64,000 bases of DNA from Cytidiella melzeri (taxonomy: Eukaryota > Basidiomycota > Agaricomycetes > Polyporales > Irpicaceae). A program made the position numbers and the translations under genes. Where the stretch lies: assembly GCA_022592445.1 (NCBI GenBank), contig JABYQR010000003.1, positions 62,001 through 126,000 of the forward strand, given 5' to 3'. Shown here piece after piece: positions 33,300-43,683 of this stretch (the stretch's first letter is position 1; each line of letters begins with the position of its first letter). The notes under the pieces are model-generated. The model was given only the letters and a program-made list of their open reading frames with translations. It had not been told where the DNA came from and did no database searches.

Positions 33300-36060
33300 C
33301 GGGGATTCCAACTAATCCGTTTATTCGATCCAAAGAACGACCAATGTCCGGAGTGACGACGTAAAGGCACGGTAGACACGAGACCAAAGAGATCTCATCT
33401 TGTGTGTGCCGGCGCCGAGACTCATGATGCGTGCAAGCGGTAATTTGCCTGGAGCAGAGGGTGCTGAAGGAGAACCCGCACATTGAGCGCTCGTCGTGCC
33501 TCGTGCGACTGCTCGAGCGGTGGGGGTGGATCCAGATGAGGATCCTCGCAACCCGACGTTTGTCCTCGGGTATCTGGCTTCCTCGCCTTCCTCAGTGAAG
33601 GCGACGGAGGGCGAGACGTCCGTGATGTTGATATCGAAGAATTCGTAGCTGGCGACGTCTTGCGTGCGCAACGACGACGTAGACGACGAGAACGAAGAGG
33701 AAGAATAAAAGGAAGAAACGGAAGTAGATGAAGAAAGAGAAGGAGGAGCAGAAGATGGTAGTGAACATGAAGAAACGTTGAACTTGGGCAGCGTCAGAGG
33801 GTTGTACGGAGCGAGTTTCACTATTCGTTGCTGGTCCTTTCGCTTGGGCTGTACTTGCTCCGGGAGATCGCAGACGGAGGAGGTGTGGGATGTTGGGCTG
33901 GAAGCAGAGAGCTGGGCGATTGGCTCTCCTGCGGATGGTACATCCCACTGACAAGCACAGAAGAACAAGTGGTCAACACAAGGATGTCCAGCGCGGGATC
34001 AAAGACTTACCATGTTGATAAACTCCGGCGGTGAGTAGCGGAAAACCTCCCGGTGCAAGTTTGTGTTGAGCCTAGCGGAGATACTATCCCAGTTGCTGTG
34101 TGTCGTTGTCAGTCGATTGTCATAGTATTGTCGCAAAGAGAGACTTACACTCCACCGAAGAACCGGTGAGCCTTCAGCTGAGAAAAGGACGTGCGTCGCC
34201 GTGAACGAGTCTCAAGCATCTAGTAGCAGTAGTAAGAACGGATGCTAAGGAACAATTATGTCTGAAGCGCACCTTTCGGATAAGATCCTTTGCTACTGGA
34301 GACTGCTGGCTGAGATCATCATCGGCAGACTGAGAGACTTGAACGGCGCTGGCAGCCAGCTGCCAATGAAAGCTCAGTACTCCTTCAAGAAGAAGATTCG
34401 CACGAACTTACTTGGGGACAAAGTAGATGGCGAATGACGAGACCCATGCTGTAGATATCTTCCTCGTAAGAAGGGGGGCGGCCCACTCGAGGTGAAGCAT
34501 GGGCGCCTCGTGCATCCCTGAACTTGTAACTAGGCTGTCGTTGTCCGCAGGTGCCCTCTCGGCTAGTGACGGCGCGTCCAAAGCCGGTGAAGACCAGATG
34601 ACCGTCCTCGTCGATGAGGATGTTGTCGAGCTTGATGTCGCCATGGACAATGCCGCGCTTGTGGAGGGACTCGACGCCGACAATCTGATGTGACACGTGA
34701 GTAAGTTTGTTGGAATGTCAACCAACGGCACTTGAGAACTTACTAGTTCGACAGCGACAAGTCTCGCTGCGGGCTCAGTAAGCGGACCAAAGCTGACAAG
34801 CCGTTGGCGTAGGCTGTTCCCTGAGCAGTAGTCCTACGTGCAGCAACGTTGAGGTTCAAAATGATAAGCTCCATTGAAAGAAGAGGAACTTACCGTGACA
34901 GTGTAGAAGTTCTTACTATCCTCGAAGCTATCCTTGAAGCCGACTGTCCATGGGCAGTCGCCGAGAAACTTTCCAAAACGGTGCTCATTGGAGATACGAG
35001 AGCGATCGGTCGCGCTGAGCCCGGCTTTCGGGGTGATTTTGAGAGCGTCGAACTGTTCGGTCTGCGTGTTGAGAGCAAGAAAGACCTTGCTCTTGTCACC
35101 TTGGCCAAGGATGTGGATGACCTCGAAGTCCTCTCGAGAGGAGACGTGCCTGGTTGTCGGAACGGCTGCCTTCATAGTGACGTCGACAGCTTTGCCGGAG
35201 AAGTCGCTGGACGTGGTGGATGTCGTCGTTGGGGCGGAATGATGCTTGACGATGTCCTCGGTGTCCGCGACAGGATTGGGTTTGGCTGCAGGGTGGCTGA
35301 CAATCACGTTGATCTCCGCAGGACAGGTCTTCTCCTACGATATGCAAGGTCAGAAGACACTTCAGGATGTTTCAGCGTTAGAGACGTACCTCTGGGTTGA
35401 ACTTGTAGAGATTAGGCTTCACTTCCTTTGGAAGCACTGACTTGAGCGCTTTGGCGAGGTCGAGGATGAATTCTGCCTCGAGTTCTTCCGGAGGCTGCCT
35501 CTGCAACAAATGTATGAGCAGACATTCTTTGAACTGCCTTCGATCACGTACCATGGCTTTGGTGAAGGCGTTGGTGCCAGTCTCGTCCTTGAGCCCATGA
35601 GTTAGCCGAATGAAGCAGACATGAGAGAGGAGACATACCTTGGTAGATACGGCGATGCTCTGGGTCTTCTCCCCACGGAGGGTCTTGATGCAGTTGATGA
35701 ACGTATTGAACCCCATGTTGCGAACGATGATGTTGAAAGGGAAGTCTTGCTTCTTGTAGAGCGACGTGAAACTTGAAGGCGAAGCGAACAGAACAAAAGA
35801 AAACAGAGGAGAAGAGGAAGAAAACAAGACAAACCCGAGAGAAGGAGACGGAGCAGAAGAAAGAGTAGACGATGTGCTGACCTTGACTTGCAGCGGATTA
35901 TATAGTAATTGGCACTGTGCTTCTGCTGACATTGTCAGTCCTCGGTATAACCTTTATCGACCTGCTCGGACTGCTTTTTTTTGGCGATGGAGGCTGACGA
36001 CAATGCTAACGTCGCGGCACAAGCCACGTCGTGCTTTGCCGCTTCATGAACGTCGTTGTC
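33290..36060 (-). repeat. Right arm of the long inverted duplication (kinase-like locus, copy 2)
   Basis: This is the reverse complement of about 11310-14070. Introns, upstream leader and 3' flank align as well as exons, so this is a genomic duplication, not a retrocopy. Ends are approximate and were placed by eye. Confidence 0.9.
33321..35716 (-). CDS. Predicted pseudokinase, copy 2 (better preserved)
   Basis: Exons 35639-35716, 35552-35587, 35390-35500, 34894-35334, 34744-34833, 34412-34684, 34273-34359, 34149-34219 and 34012-34095 join in phase and encode an N-terminal region of about 120 residues plus an AGC-like kinase fold. Motifs: FEVIHILGQGDKSKVF (weak glycine loop), DALKITPK (Lys), HGDIKLDN (HRD to HGD, Asp kept), FTGFGRA (DFG to GFG, metal-binding Asp lost) and PPSYEEDIYSMG. 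The sequence FFGGVNWDSISARL is like the region that follows AGC kinase domains. The Ser-rich tail exon (33321 to about 33955, starting WDVPSAGEP) is open, but exon 9 is one base short relative to copy 1 near 34018, so as spliced here the tail is out of frame. Function is unknown. Confidence 0.65.
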
Positions 36061-36480
36061 AGCCTTCCACACTTCCATAGTTCCTGTTGCTGGTACACGG
36101 CTTTTGCGCAACCCAATGTTGTGTCTCGGGTGCATCTTCATGACAAGTTCTATTATGTGGCTGGCAGCGACCTCGTGAGGTTTCGTGGTCTGTTTTGAGA
36201 ACAGTGTGATCCAATGAGATTGAGAAGCTGTCTGAGGTCGCTCCTTGAACGAGGTCAGAAGCCCAGCGTTCAACAGATATGCATATTACAGGCAAAAATT
36301 ACGCACAATAAAAGGCAGAATCAACTACTACCTGGCGACTCCGCGGTTGCAGCATTTTGTAGCATAAGTGCAGCCAGTCTCTCCTCTTGCAATACGTGCA
36401 GATCTGCATGGTTGTCCATTTCAATGCCATTCGTACCAGTGAAGACGTTAAGCATCAAGTCGTAGCGATGGGGAAGAGAC
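35935..36480 (-). CDS. Possible gene fragment upstream of kinase-like copy 2
   Basis: Two open segments look coding: LPHRYDLMLNVFTGTNGIEM (about 36400-36475), and HEVAASHIIELVMKMHPRHN with EVWKADNDVHEAAKHDVACA (35935-36250). I do not recognise the family. The obvious splice gives the wrong phase for the second segment. The 3' part lies inside the inverted duplication and has a diverged match at about 11310-11400. It may be the 3' end of a neighbouring gene carried along by the duplication. Confidence 0.35.
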
Positions 36481-36803
36481 TCGTCCCTGCAACTTGAAGC
36501 TCATCTGAAGATGGGCGCTTACATCAATCTATGCACAACGGTCCGAATAAGGAATGTGAAGAAGTTGTTACCCCGTTAACCGTCATGACCAAAGTAAAAT
36601 CACTGAACGGGATTGAACGCAATTCGTTTCATACAATTACAGGCTAGGCAAAGCGTGAAGGGTACTCTACATATGGTGGTGCTATATGTCTGACTCCTTT
36701 CCGATTCGAGTTGTTTGCTTTGGGAAACATTAGCGCACTGTGCCAGTGACTAGCGGTGAGTGTGTGAAGGCAGTACTACCCACCTTATGCTGCATGCGTA
36801 AGC

Positions 36804-37113
36804 TTAAGGAGTCGGAGCAAACAGCGCCACCGTGGCGCACGCGGCGGAACATGTACCGAGGGCGGCGTTGCACGCCATGATTGCTGGAGGAGCCGCAGGC
36901 AATGCGACTCCAAAGACGAATCCGGCCCCCGCGTAGCAAGCAACTGCCACTGTGTTGCAACCTGAGCGTACGAAGGCTTGTCGTGAGTAGCTATACAAAG
37001 GATTCGTATTATAGAGCGTAGTTACCCGTTTGACATATGCCATAGGCAATTGGACCGCCGTTGACCGTTGCGGCGGCGGCGAGAGTGGTAAAAAGGGCGA
37101 GCTTGAGGTGCAT
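36804..37113 (-). CDS. Small secreted cysteine-containing protein, 'zygote-specific' type
   Basis: The product is 81 residues from two exons, 37026-37113 and 36804-36961, with consistent phase. A signal peptide is evident (MHLKLALFTTLAAAATVNGG). The mature part has regularly spaced Cys residues (YGICQTGCNTVAVACYAGAG, then IMACNAALGTCSAACATVAL) and ends FAPTP. This matches a widespread basidiomycete family often labelled 'zygote-specific protein'; its real function is not established. It lies next to the inverted-repeat arm. Confidence 0.82.
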
Positions 37114-37986
37114 GGTGGGTGGGTGAGAGAGGCTCTTTGTGTTTGGTGCAGTCACTCGACGTAGCTTATATACCACAGGGATGTCTGACGTCAACGCTCC
37201 TTTGCGTTATCTCGAGATAACTAAGCCCCTCAAGGTACTCCTCGATCGTTGGCTGTGGCCAGGCGCCAGAAATGACAAACGGCGGTCTCATCCACAACTC
37301 CTTCCTGTTTTGGGAGTATTCTGATATTCTCGTGCACGAAATTGGCGACTAGACATACTTGTTTGGTTGCAAATCCACGCACGAATCGAGCCCTGGTTCA
37401 TCTCCTGTCAAATGACACCACTACTGAGCCACTGCACATATGGTGGCACTGGGTTCCGTGCAGTGCGGACAGTCCTGAGACAGAATTTGCTATAAAGTAC
37501 ATGTGCATATCATCATTTATTCGTAGTAACAGTAACGCTGTCTTTGTTGACGGAATACTCGCCGACGCTTGTCTTCTAGACTTGTCATTTCACAAAGAGG
37601 TGCTAGCGAAATATCATAGCGTGGGAGATGCAGAGAGCGCAAGAGGAAAGGAGCGTGCAGATCTCCGACGTGATTCACACACACCGCCCATCCGGCGCAA
37701 AGCGTCTTTTACTGCCCAGCGCATCACCACGACTCCCGACGTCGACGCCCACCGCTACTAACCGACCCGCGTATTCGCCCCGCAATTGAGCCGCCTCTAA
37801 CTGCCACCGACTGCGACCACCTGGTCGACGAGAGGCGTCTGGAACAAGAGTAGGACCAGGCACTGACAGCTGACAATCAATGCAGTTTATCAGCCCTGAT
37901 CTACTTGAAGAATGGACGTTCTTCACAGCGCTCAACACACTCCGGCCGATATCTGCCAGCGATGTCAACCGTGTTTCTCTCAGTCC
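37114..37986. other. Divergent intergenic region, small secreted protein / DUF2235
   Basis: No gene was supported in these 870 bases. It serves as the promoter region for two divergent genes. Confidence 0.5.
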
Positions 37987-37995
37987 TATATATAA
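37987..37995 (+). promoter_or_regulatory. TATA box of the DUF2235 gene
   Basis: TATATATAA lies about 50-60 bases before the ATG at 38047 and is followed by a C/T-rich leader. Confidence 0.65.
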
Positions 37996-38046
37996 CAGCG
38001 ACTCGTGTCCTACACCCTCCCTCACTTTCCTCTTCACTCGCTCACA

Positions 38047-40251
38047 ATGGCGTCCCCCACACCCTACACGACCCCGTACACGACTACTGACGATCCCGCC
38101 ACGAAGCCCTCTGCACAGCCTACCACCTCATCTCTACCCAAGATAATCCCACCACCAGAGGCCAAAAACCCTCGGACGTTGGTGTTATGTTTCGATGGCA
38201 CGGGTGATCAATTCGACGCCGATGTGAGCTCTATCCACCCGCAGCGCACCCGCACCGGTACTCACCTTTACCCTCAGAACTCGAACGTCATCCAGTTCTT
38301 CACACTCCTGCAAAAGTATGACCACACACAGCAAATGGTCTACTACCAAGCTGGCATCGGCACATACACCGTACCCCAAATTGCCACACCGTGGTGGTCG
38401 CAGTTTTCAAAAGCGGTCGACGCAGCCATCGCTTGGAACTTGGACGCACACGTTATGGGTGAGTACGACCGATCGCCCATGGCAGTCTTGTCATGGTCTA
38501 ACGATGAGCTTCAGACGGATACATCTTCCTCATGCGCAATTGTGAGTAGGCTCGATTAAACGCCACCCATTTCGTTGCTCACGAACCTGCAGACCAGGCA
38601 GGCGACAAGATCTGCATCTTTGGTTTCTCAAGAGGTGCATACACTGCACGTTCGCTTGCCGGTATGATCCACAAGGTCGGCCTTCTCCCAGCCGATAACC
38701 ACCAGCAAGTCCCGTTCGCCTACAAGATGTACACACGATGTGACGACCAGGGTTGGGAGCAATCCGTCGCGTTCAAAAAAGCCTTCTCCATCAACGTGGA
38801 CATAGAGTTCATGGGTGTCTGGTGAGTGTTTGCAGCGGAATTCGAACACTCTTGGCTCATCTCTCACTCAGGGATACCGTATGCTCTGTCGGCCTCATCC
38901 CGAAACGGTTGCCGTTCGTGTCCTCAAACACCGCCATTCGTTATTTCCGCCACGCCGTCTCGTTGGACGAGCGTCGTGCCAAGTTCAAAGCGAACCTCTA
39001 CAACCGCCCCTCCAAAGTCGACTCCATGCGCGGTGTCCAACCGGGCGAAATGCCCACCCCCACGCCATCATCGCCAGTCAACGGTAAATCGGGAATCTTC
39101 GACTTTATGAGATGGAGCGACGGGGACAAGACCCTGACCTCGAACAAGGTGATGAAAGCTGCTTCAAAATCGAAGCCGAAGCAGCAACCAAAGAAACAAG
39201 CATCAGTAGACTCGGATTCTGACGAAAACGACGTCGCTCATGAGATATTGTACATTGACGCAGATGGTGACGGGTACGACGACGAAGGGAGAGGTGCTAT
39301 TCCGGCAGTGAAGCCGAAATTGCCAGACACGGATGTGTTGGAGGTTTGGTTCGCAGGATGTCACTGTGGTGAGTCGAGATTCATCTGTCGTGCATTGCCT
39401 TTGACCTGACTCCCTCTCCTTCTCTCTCAGACGTCGGTGGCGGATCTGTCAAGAACGGCACTCGTCACAACCTGGCCCGTATCCCACTGCGATGGATGAT
39501 CCGACAGTGCTTCCTAGCAAACACAGGTATCAGGTTCCACAAATCTCTCCTTCGCAACGTCGGTCTGGACCCAGCATCGCTCTACCCCATCGTCAAGCCA
39601 CGCCCCTCCGCGCTGTACGTCTCCACACTGCAAACAAACAGCCCCCCTTCCCTACCCAAACCGTTCGTGACCGAACTCGCCACCTCAGACATTCACACGT
39701 CGATACCGCCCTCCGACGCTGACGTCCCTCCCGCACCAGTATCTGCAACGCCTCTCGTCGCCAACCCAAGCACCATGACCGCACAGACCCTCATCAACCA
39801 CGCGGATACGAAACTGTCTGTGTCGGCGATGCTGAAAACGTTGGCGGACGAGCCGAGGGTATTGACAGAAGAAGAAGAAGATCTCGCTGATGCGCTCTGT
39901 CCCATATACGACCAGCTGGATGTCGCACCAGGGTGGTGGTCGCTCGAGGTCGTTCCTCTTCCGCAGAGGTACCAGAAACTGAACGACGAATGGGAGGATA
40001 CATGGACGTGAGTTTCATTGTCTTTCCCAATGTAATGTTCTGTCTTCTCATGTGATTGCTGTGTTGGCAGGATCAATCGCGGTCGCGGACGAGACGTACC
40101 TACTCCGATACTGCCAGAGCGGTTTTATGTCCATCGGTCGGTCGATATACGGATGCAGGCGACGGGTTTTGTGCAAGATCGGAAGGGCGGGGTTGCGAAG
40201 GCGTATGTTCCGAAGGCGAGGTACCAGGCTACGCCGTTCTGGGTTGAGTAG
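38047..40251 (+). CDS. DUF2235 alpha/beta-hydrolase (Tle1-like phospholipase fold)
   Basis: Seven exons by hand (38047-38223, 38278-38458, 38515-38541, 38593-38821, 38872-39368, 39431-40007 and 40071-40251) give 622 residues with all phases consistent. The family core is plain: [51 protein letters not shown] with nucleophile Ser at about residue 141, FMGVWDTVCSVG and WFAGCHCDVGGGSV. Intron 1 is 54 bases and in frame, so read-through would insert 18 residues before NSNV. A charged low-complexity insert (about residues 255-355) separates the two halves. The bacterial relatives include Tle1 type VI effectors, while fungal members are of unknown substrate. Confidence 0.92.
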
Positions 40252-40758
40252 GAGGAGGGAGAGTTATAGTATCTGTGTGCTTGTTTTCTTGGTTTGAACT
40301 GACGTTGGTGGATGTTTCGTGTTGGTTGCTTTCTTTGCTTTATCGATACCTCGCTAATAAATATCTGTTCTTGTACCGCTGCTGTAATGTGCATTCTGCA
40401 GTCCGCCAAGTGATCTTTCGTGTTGCGACAAGTTCTACACTGAGCCATGACTCGGAAATGCTGACTGTAAACGATTTCTCCGAAGATGGTCCGAGTTGTT
40501 CAGGGCAAGCACTTTCGCGTTTTTTGACGCGTCTGATGGACAAATCATCTCCCTTTGACAATGATCAGCTGCGTCTCTTGCCATGTATCACGAATTGTCT
40601 ATGACTGACTACTACAAGCTATCAAATGCCCCCTCAGCCCCGTCGGAACTTGCGCACAGTGGTATTTATATGCCTCTAGACTGGAACAAGTTCACACTGC
40701 ACCTTGACCACACTCTCCCACCCGTTTCTCCCCTTACTACAGAGCCCTTACTGACCAA
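40252..40758. other. Intergenic region
   Basis: No gene was recognised between the two co-oriented genes. It should include the promoter of the MFS transporter (a TATTTATA-like element near 40662). Confidence 0.5.
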
Positions 40759-43108
40759 ATGCTGCACGACTCAGCTCTCGACGTGCACTCTGACCATGTC
40801 GCACCAATGAAGGACCCTCACTTGCTCTCCGTCTCCGCAAGCGACGCCGCCATCCGTCGCAGAGGCTCAGACTCGAGTCGTTCTAGACCCCTATCCGTCA
40901 CTGCCGCGGACATCGAGCTCGCCCCGCTTGGCTCGTCGTCCACCACTAAAACGGAAGGATCCGCACTACAAAACCGAGCCTCAGTCATCTCGTTTGACAC
41001 TTCAAATAAGGTCATCGACGTAGAGCGTGCGTCTTCTTCAGGCGTGGTGGTGTTAGGGTCGTCCACCGTCCCAAACGACCAGTTGGTCAATACCTTGCCA
41101 TCGTTGGCGGCGACGGCGGCGGGGACTCGGAGCAGTTACCAGCGCCGATGGGATGTGCTGCATTTTGCGGTGTTGTGTTACAATTTCTTTCTCGCCGGAT
41201 GGAACGACGGCTCCCAGGGTCCTCTTCTCCCTACCATTCAGCGTGCCCATAATGTGAGTAAAGAGCTTATCCTGGCGATAATGAAGAAGAACCACCAAAC
41301 TTCACTGTCTCGCTCACACTCACTGATTTCTAGATTGGCTTTGGGATAGTATCGCTTCTTTTCGTTTTCAACGCCGTCGTACGTATCGCCAACATTAGTA
41401 TTTGGGAACTTTTTGGTGTTTATTTAGCGCTGATTTGGGGGGAATCAAAAGGGCTATGTGGTTGCTGCAGTCGCCAATGTTTATCTCGATGAAAAATACG
41501 GGTTCGGAAAGGTAAACCAATTTTGGCTTGAACCTACCTCTCCCGTATACAAACAACATCTTCTTGACGCTGCTCTCATCCCCCATAGATTCTTGTCCTG
41601 GGTCAGTCGTCCACTCATCTGCCACCGCGCGGTGCCTTAGTCCATGAACTCACACGAATATATCTGTCCCTCAGGATCTATCTCCCAAACACTGGCCTAC
41701 GTGCTTCTCGCCGCTGACGGACCCTTCTACCTCATGTGCATCGCATTTGGCTTTCAGGGGTTCGGCTTTTGTTTCCAGGTGACTCAAGGGAACACCTTTG
41801 TAGGGACTCTGGAAGATGCGTCTACTAAGCTTGGAATACTCCACGCATCCTACGGTAGGCTGACACTGTGTTCTAATGAATTGTATATTCTTACTGTCGC
41901 TCATGACGAATTCTAACCAGGTCTCGGCGCACTAACCGCACCGCTTGTCGCCACACACTTCTCCGTGCAGCGACACTGGTCATTTCACTATCTCGTCTCA
42001 GCATCTCTAGCCGTCCTCAGCGTCATCCTGATATGTTTCGTATTCCGTCTCAAAACCGCTGACGGTCTGTCGTTTCTCAACTGCATATGATTATTCCTTG
42101 AAAGAAGAAAACTCATGGTAGGCTTTTCGTTTCGTTCGTAGAGCTGAAGGCAAAGGCAGGTCTCACTGTGGTTGAGGACAGCTCCACAATGTCCGAGAAC
42201 AAGTACAAGAAGATCATGGGCATCGCTGCGGTCCACACCATGTCATTTTGGACCCTCATCTACGTCGGCGTCGAGGTCACGCTCGGTGGTAAGTCATCCC
42301 TCGCTCGAACTTTTTTTGGTTTCCTTGTTCATGATTCGCTGGTTTTCCAACAGGCTGGATCGTGACCTTCTTGCAAGAAAAACGCGGCGGAGGCGCATCA
42401 GCTGGATACATCTCTTCTGGTTTCTTTGGCGGTACGTGAGCCGCCCGTTTCGAGACTTGGGTTGCTCAACGATGGTGCAGGACTCATGATGGGCAGACTT
42501 CTTCTGATATGGTTGAACAGAAAGGTGAGGTCCACACGCAGTTCTCCCCATCTTTGCACAGCGTTTCTCACCTTACCTCATAACCATTTCAGATCGGCGA
42601 ACACCGCGTCATGTTCATCTACGCCTTCCTAGCAATAGTGTAAGCCCCATTCACGCACACTCACCCCATCGCTTCACCCTTCTCACCCACGGTTCAAACC
42701 CAGGCTGGAAGCCACCATCTGGGCCGTCCCATCCTTCCTCGAAAACGCCATCGCAGTCTCCTGCATCGGAATGCTCCTCGGACCGATGTACCCCATCCTC
42801 GTCCACCACTCGAGCAAGATCCTGCCAAAGTGGCTTTACGCAGGGTGCATCGGGTGGATTAGCGGGTTGGGCCAGACGGGATCGGCCATCTTGCCGTTCT
42901 TGACGGGATTGTTGGCGTCTAGGTTTGGGATCACGGCTCTCCAGCCTTTGTGAGTTTTCTCTTCCTCGAAAATCTTCATGTTCTTTGCACTGTTGTGAGT
43001 GGATCGCTGATAGGTGTTTTTTTTTACTTGTTTGGCAGCATCGTGTCGATGATGTCGACGATGATTGTCCTGTGGGCGTTCGTCCCGCGAGCGCGAAGGA
43101 TCGATTGA
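40759..43108 (+). CDS. MFS transporter with very short exons
   Basis: Twelve exons by hand: 40759-41253, 41334-41378, 41452-41511, 41589-41601, 41675-41854, 41921-42064, 42142-42288, 42354-42431, 42481-42524, 42593-42639, 42704-42949 and 43039-43108. They give 522 residues and every phase agrees. A disordered cytosolic N-terminus of about 120 residues precedes TM1 (CYNFFLAGWNDGSQGPLLP). Later segments include GFGIVSLLFVFNAVGYVVAA, GILHASYGLGALTAPLVATH, GWIVTFLQEKRGGGASAGYI, LPKWLYAGCIGWISGLGQTG and FIVSMMSTMIVLWAFVP. The pattern resembles fungal MFS proteins of the Bsc6/fucose-permease-like type. The substrate is unknown. Exon 4 is only 13 bases. Confidence 0.88.
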
Positions 43109-43683
43109 TCAATCAACGTCAAAGACTCTTTGTCCAACGTCAAAGGGCTTGGAGAAACTCCAAAAAAATCGGACAGTGTTTGTTTCTTGGTTACTAGAGG
43201 ATCCAAGACACAAACATATCTCCATCTCCATCTCTATCTCTTTACTGTATTTTTTTTAGCTTGTATCTCTGGTTTTCTTGATGTTGTGATTGCTTATATA
43301 TATATGGGACTTTCGCTTCTGATATAAATGTACAAGGCGCAAACATTTAGACTTTGTTGCAGACTTAGTCGTTCGCGAACTCATTTCGTTCTACACGGGT
43401 CGAATTTGGGTATGAAAAGCACATAACGCATGTTTCTTTCCTTCCACCAAGTAAGTTACTTGCAAGACATGCATCAATGTATGCGATGGCTTGAGGAGGT
43501 GGATAAGTAATGCAGAAAGGTTTACGCAGGCAAAGGGGCGAGACAAGAAAAGCAATTTGTTAGCACGAAACTAGACATGTATCTATGGTACATGGAGATC
43601 AGTACCCGAGGCAGAGTAGATAATTTTCAGCCTGTCGTGCCTCAGGGTACTCAACCAATTTTAAAACGGAAACACAAGATATC
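43109..43683. other. Convergent 3' intergenic region
   Basis: Short T-rich and (ATCTCC)-like repeats occur near 43220-43260. No gene was seen. Confidence 0.5.
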
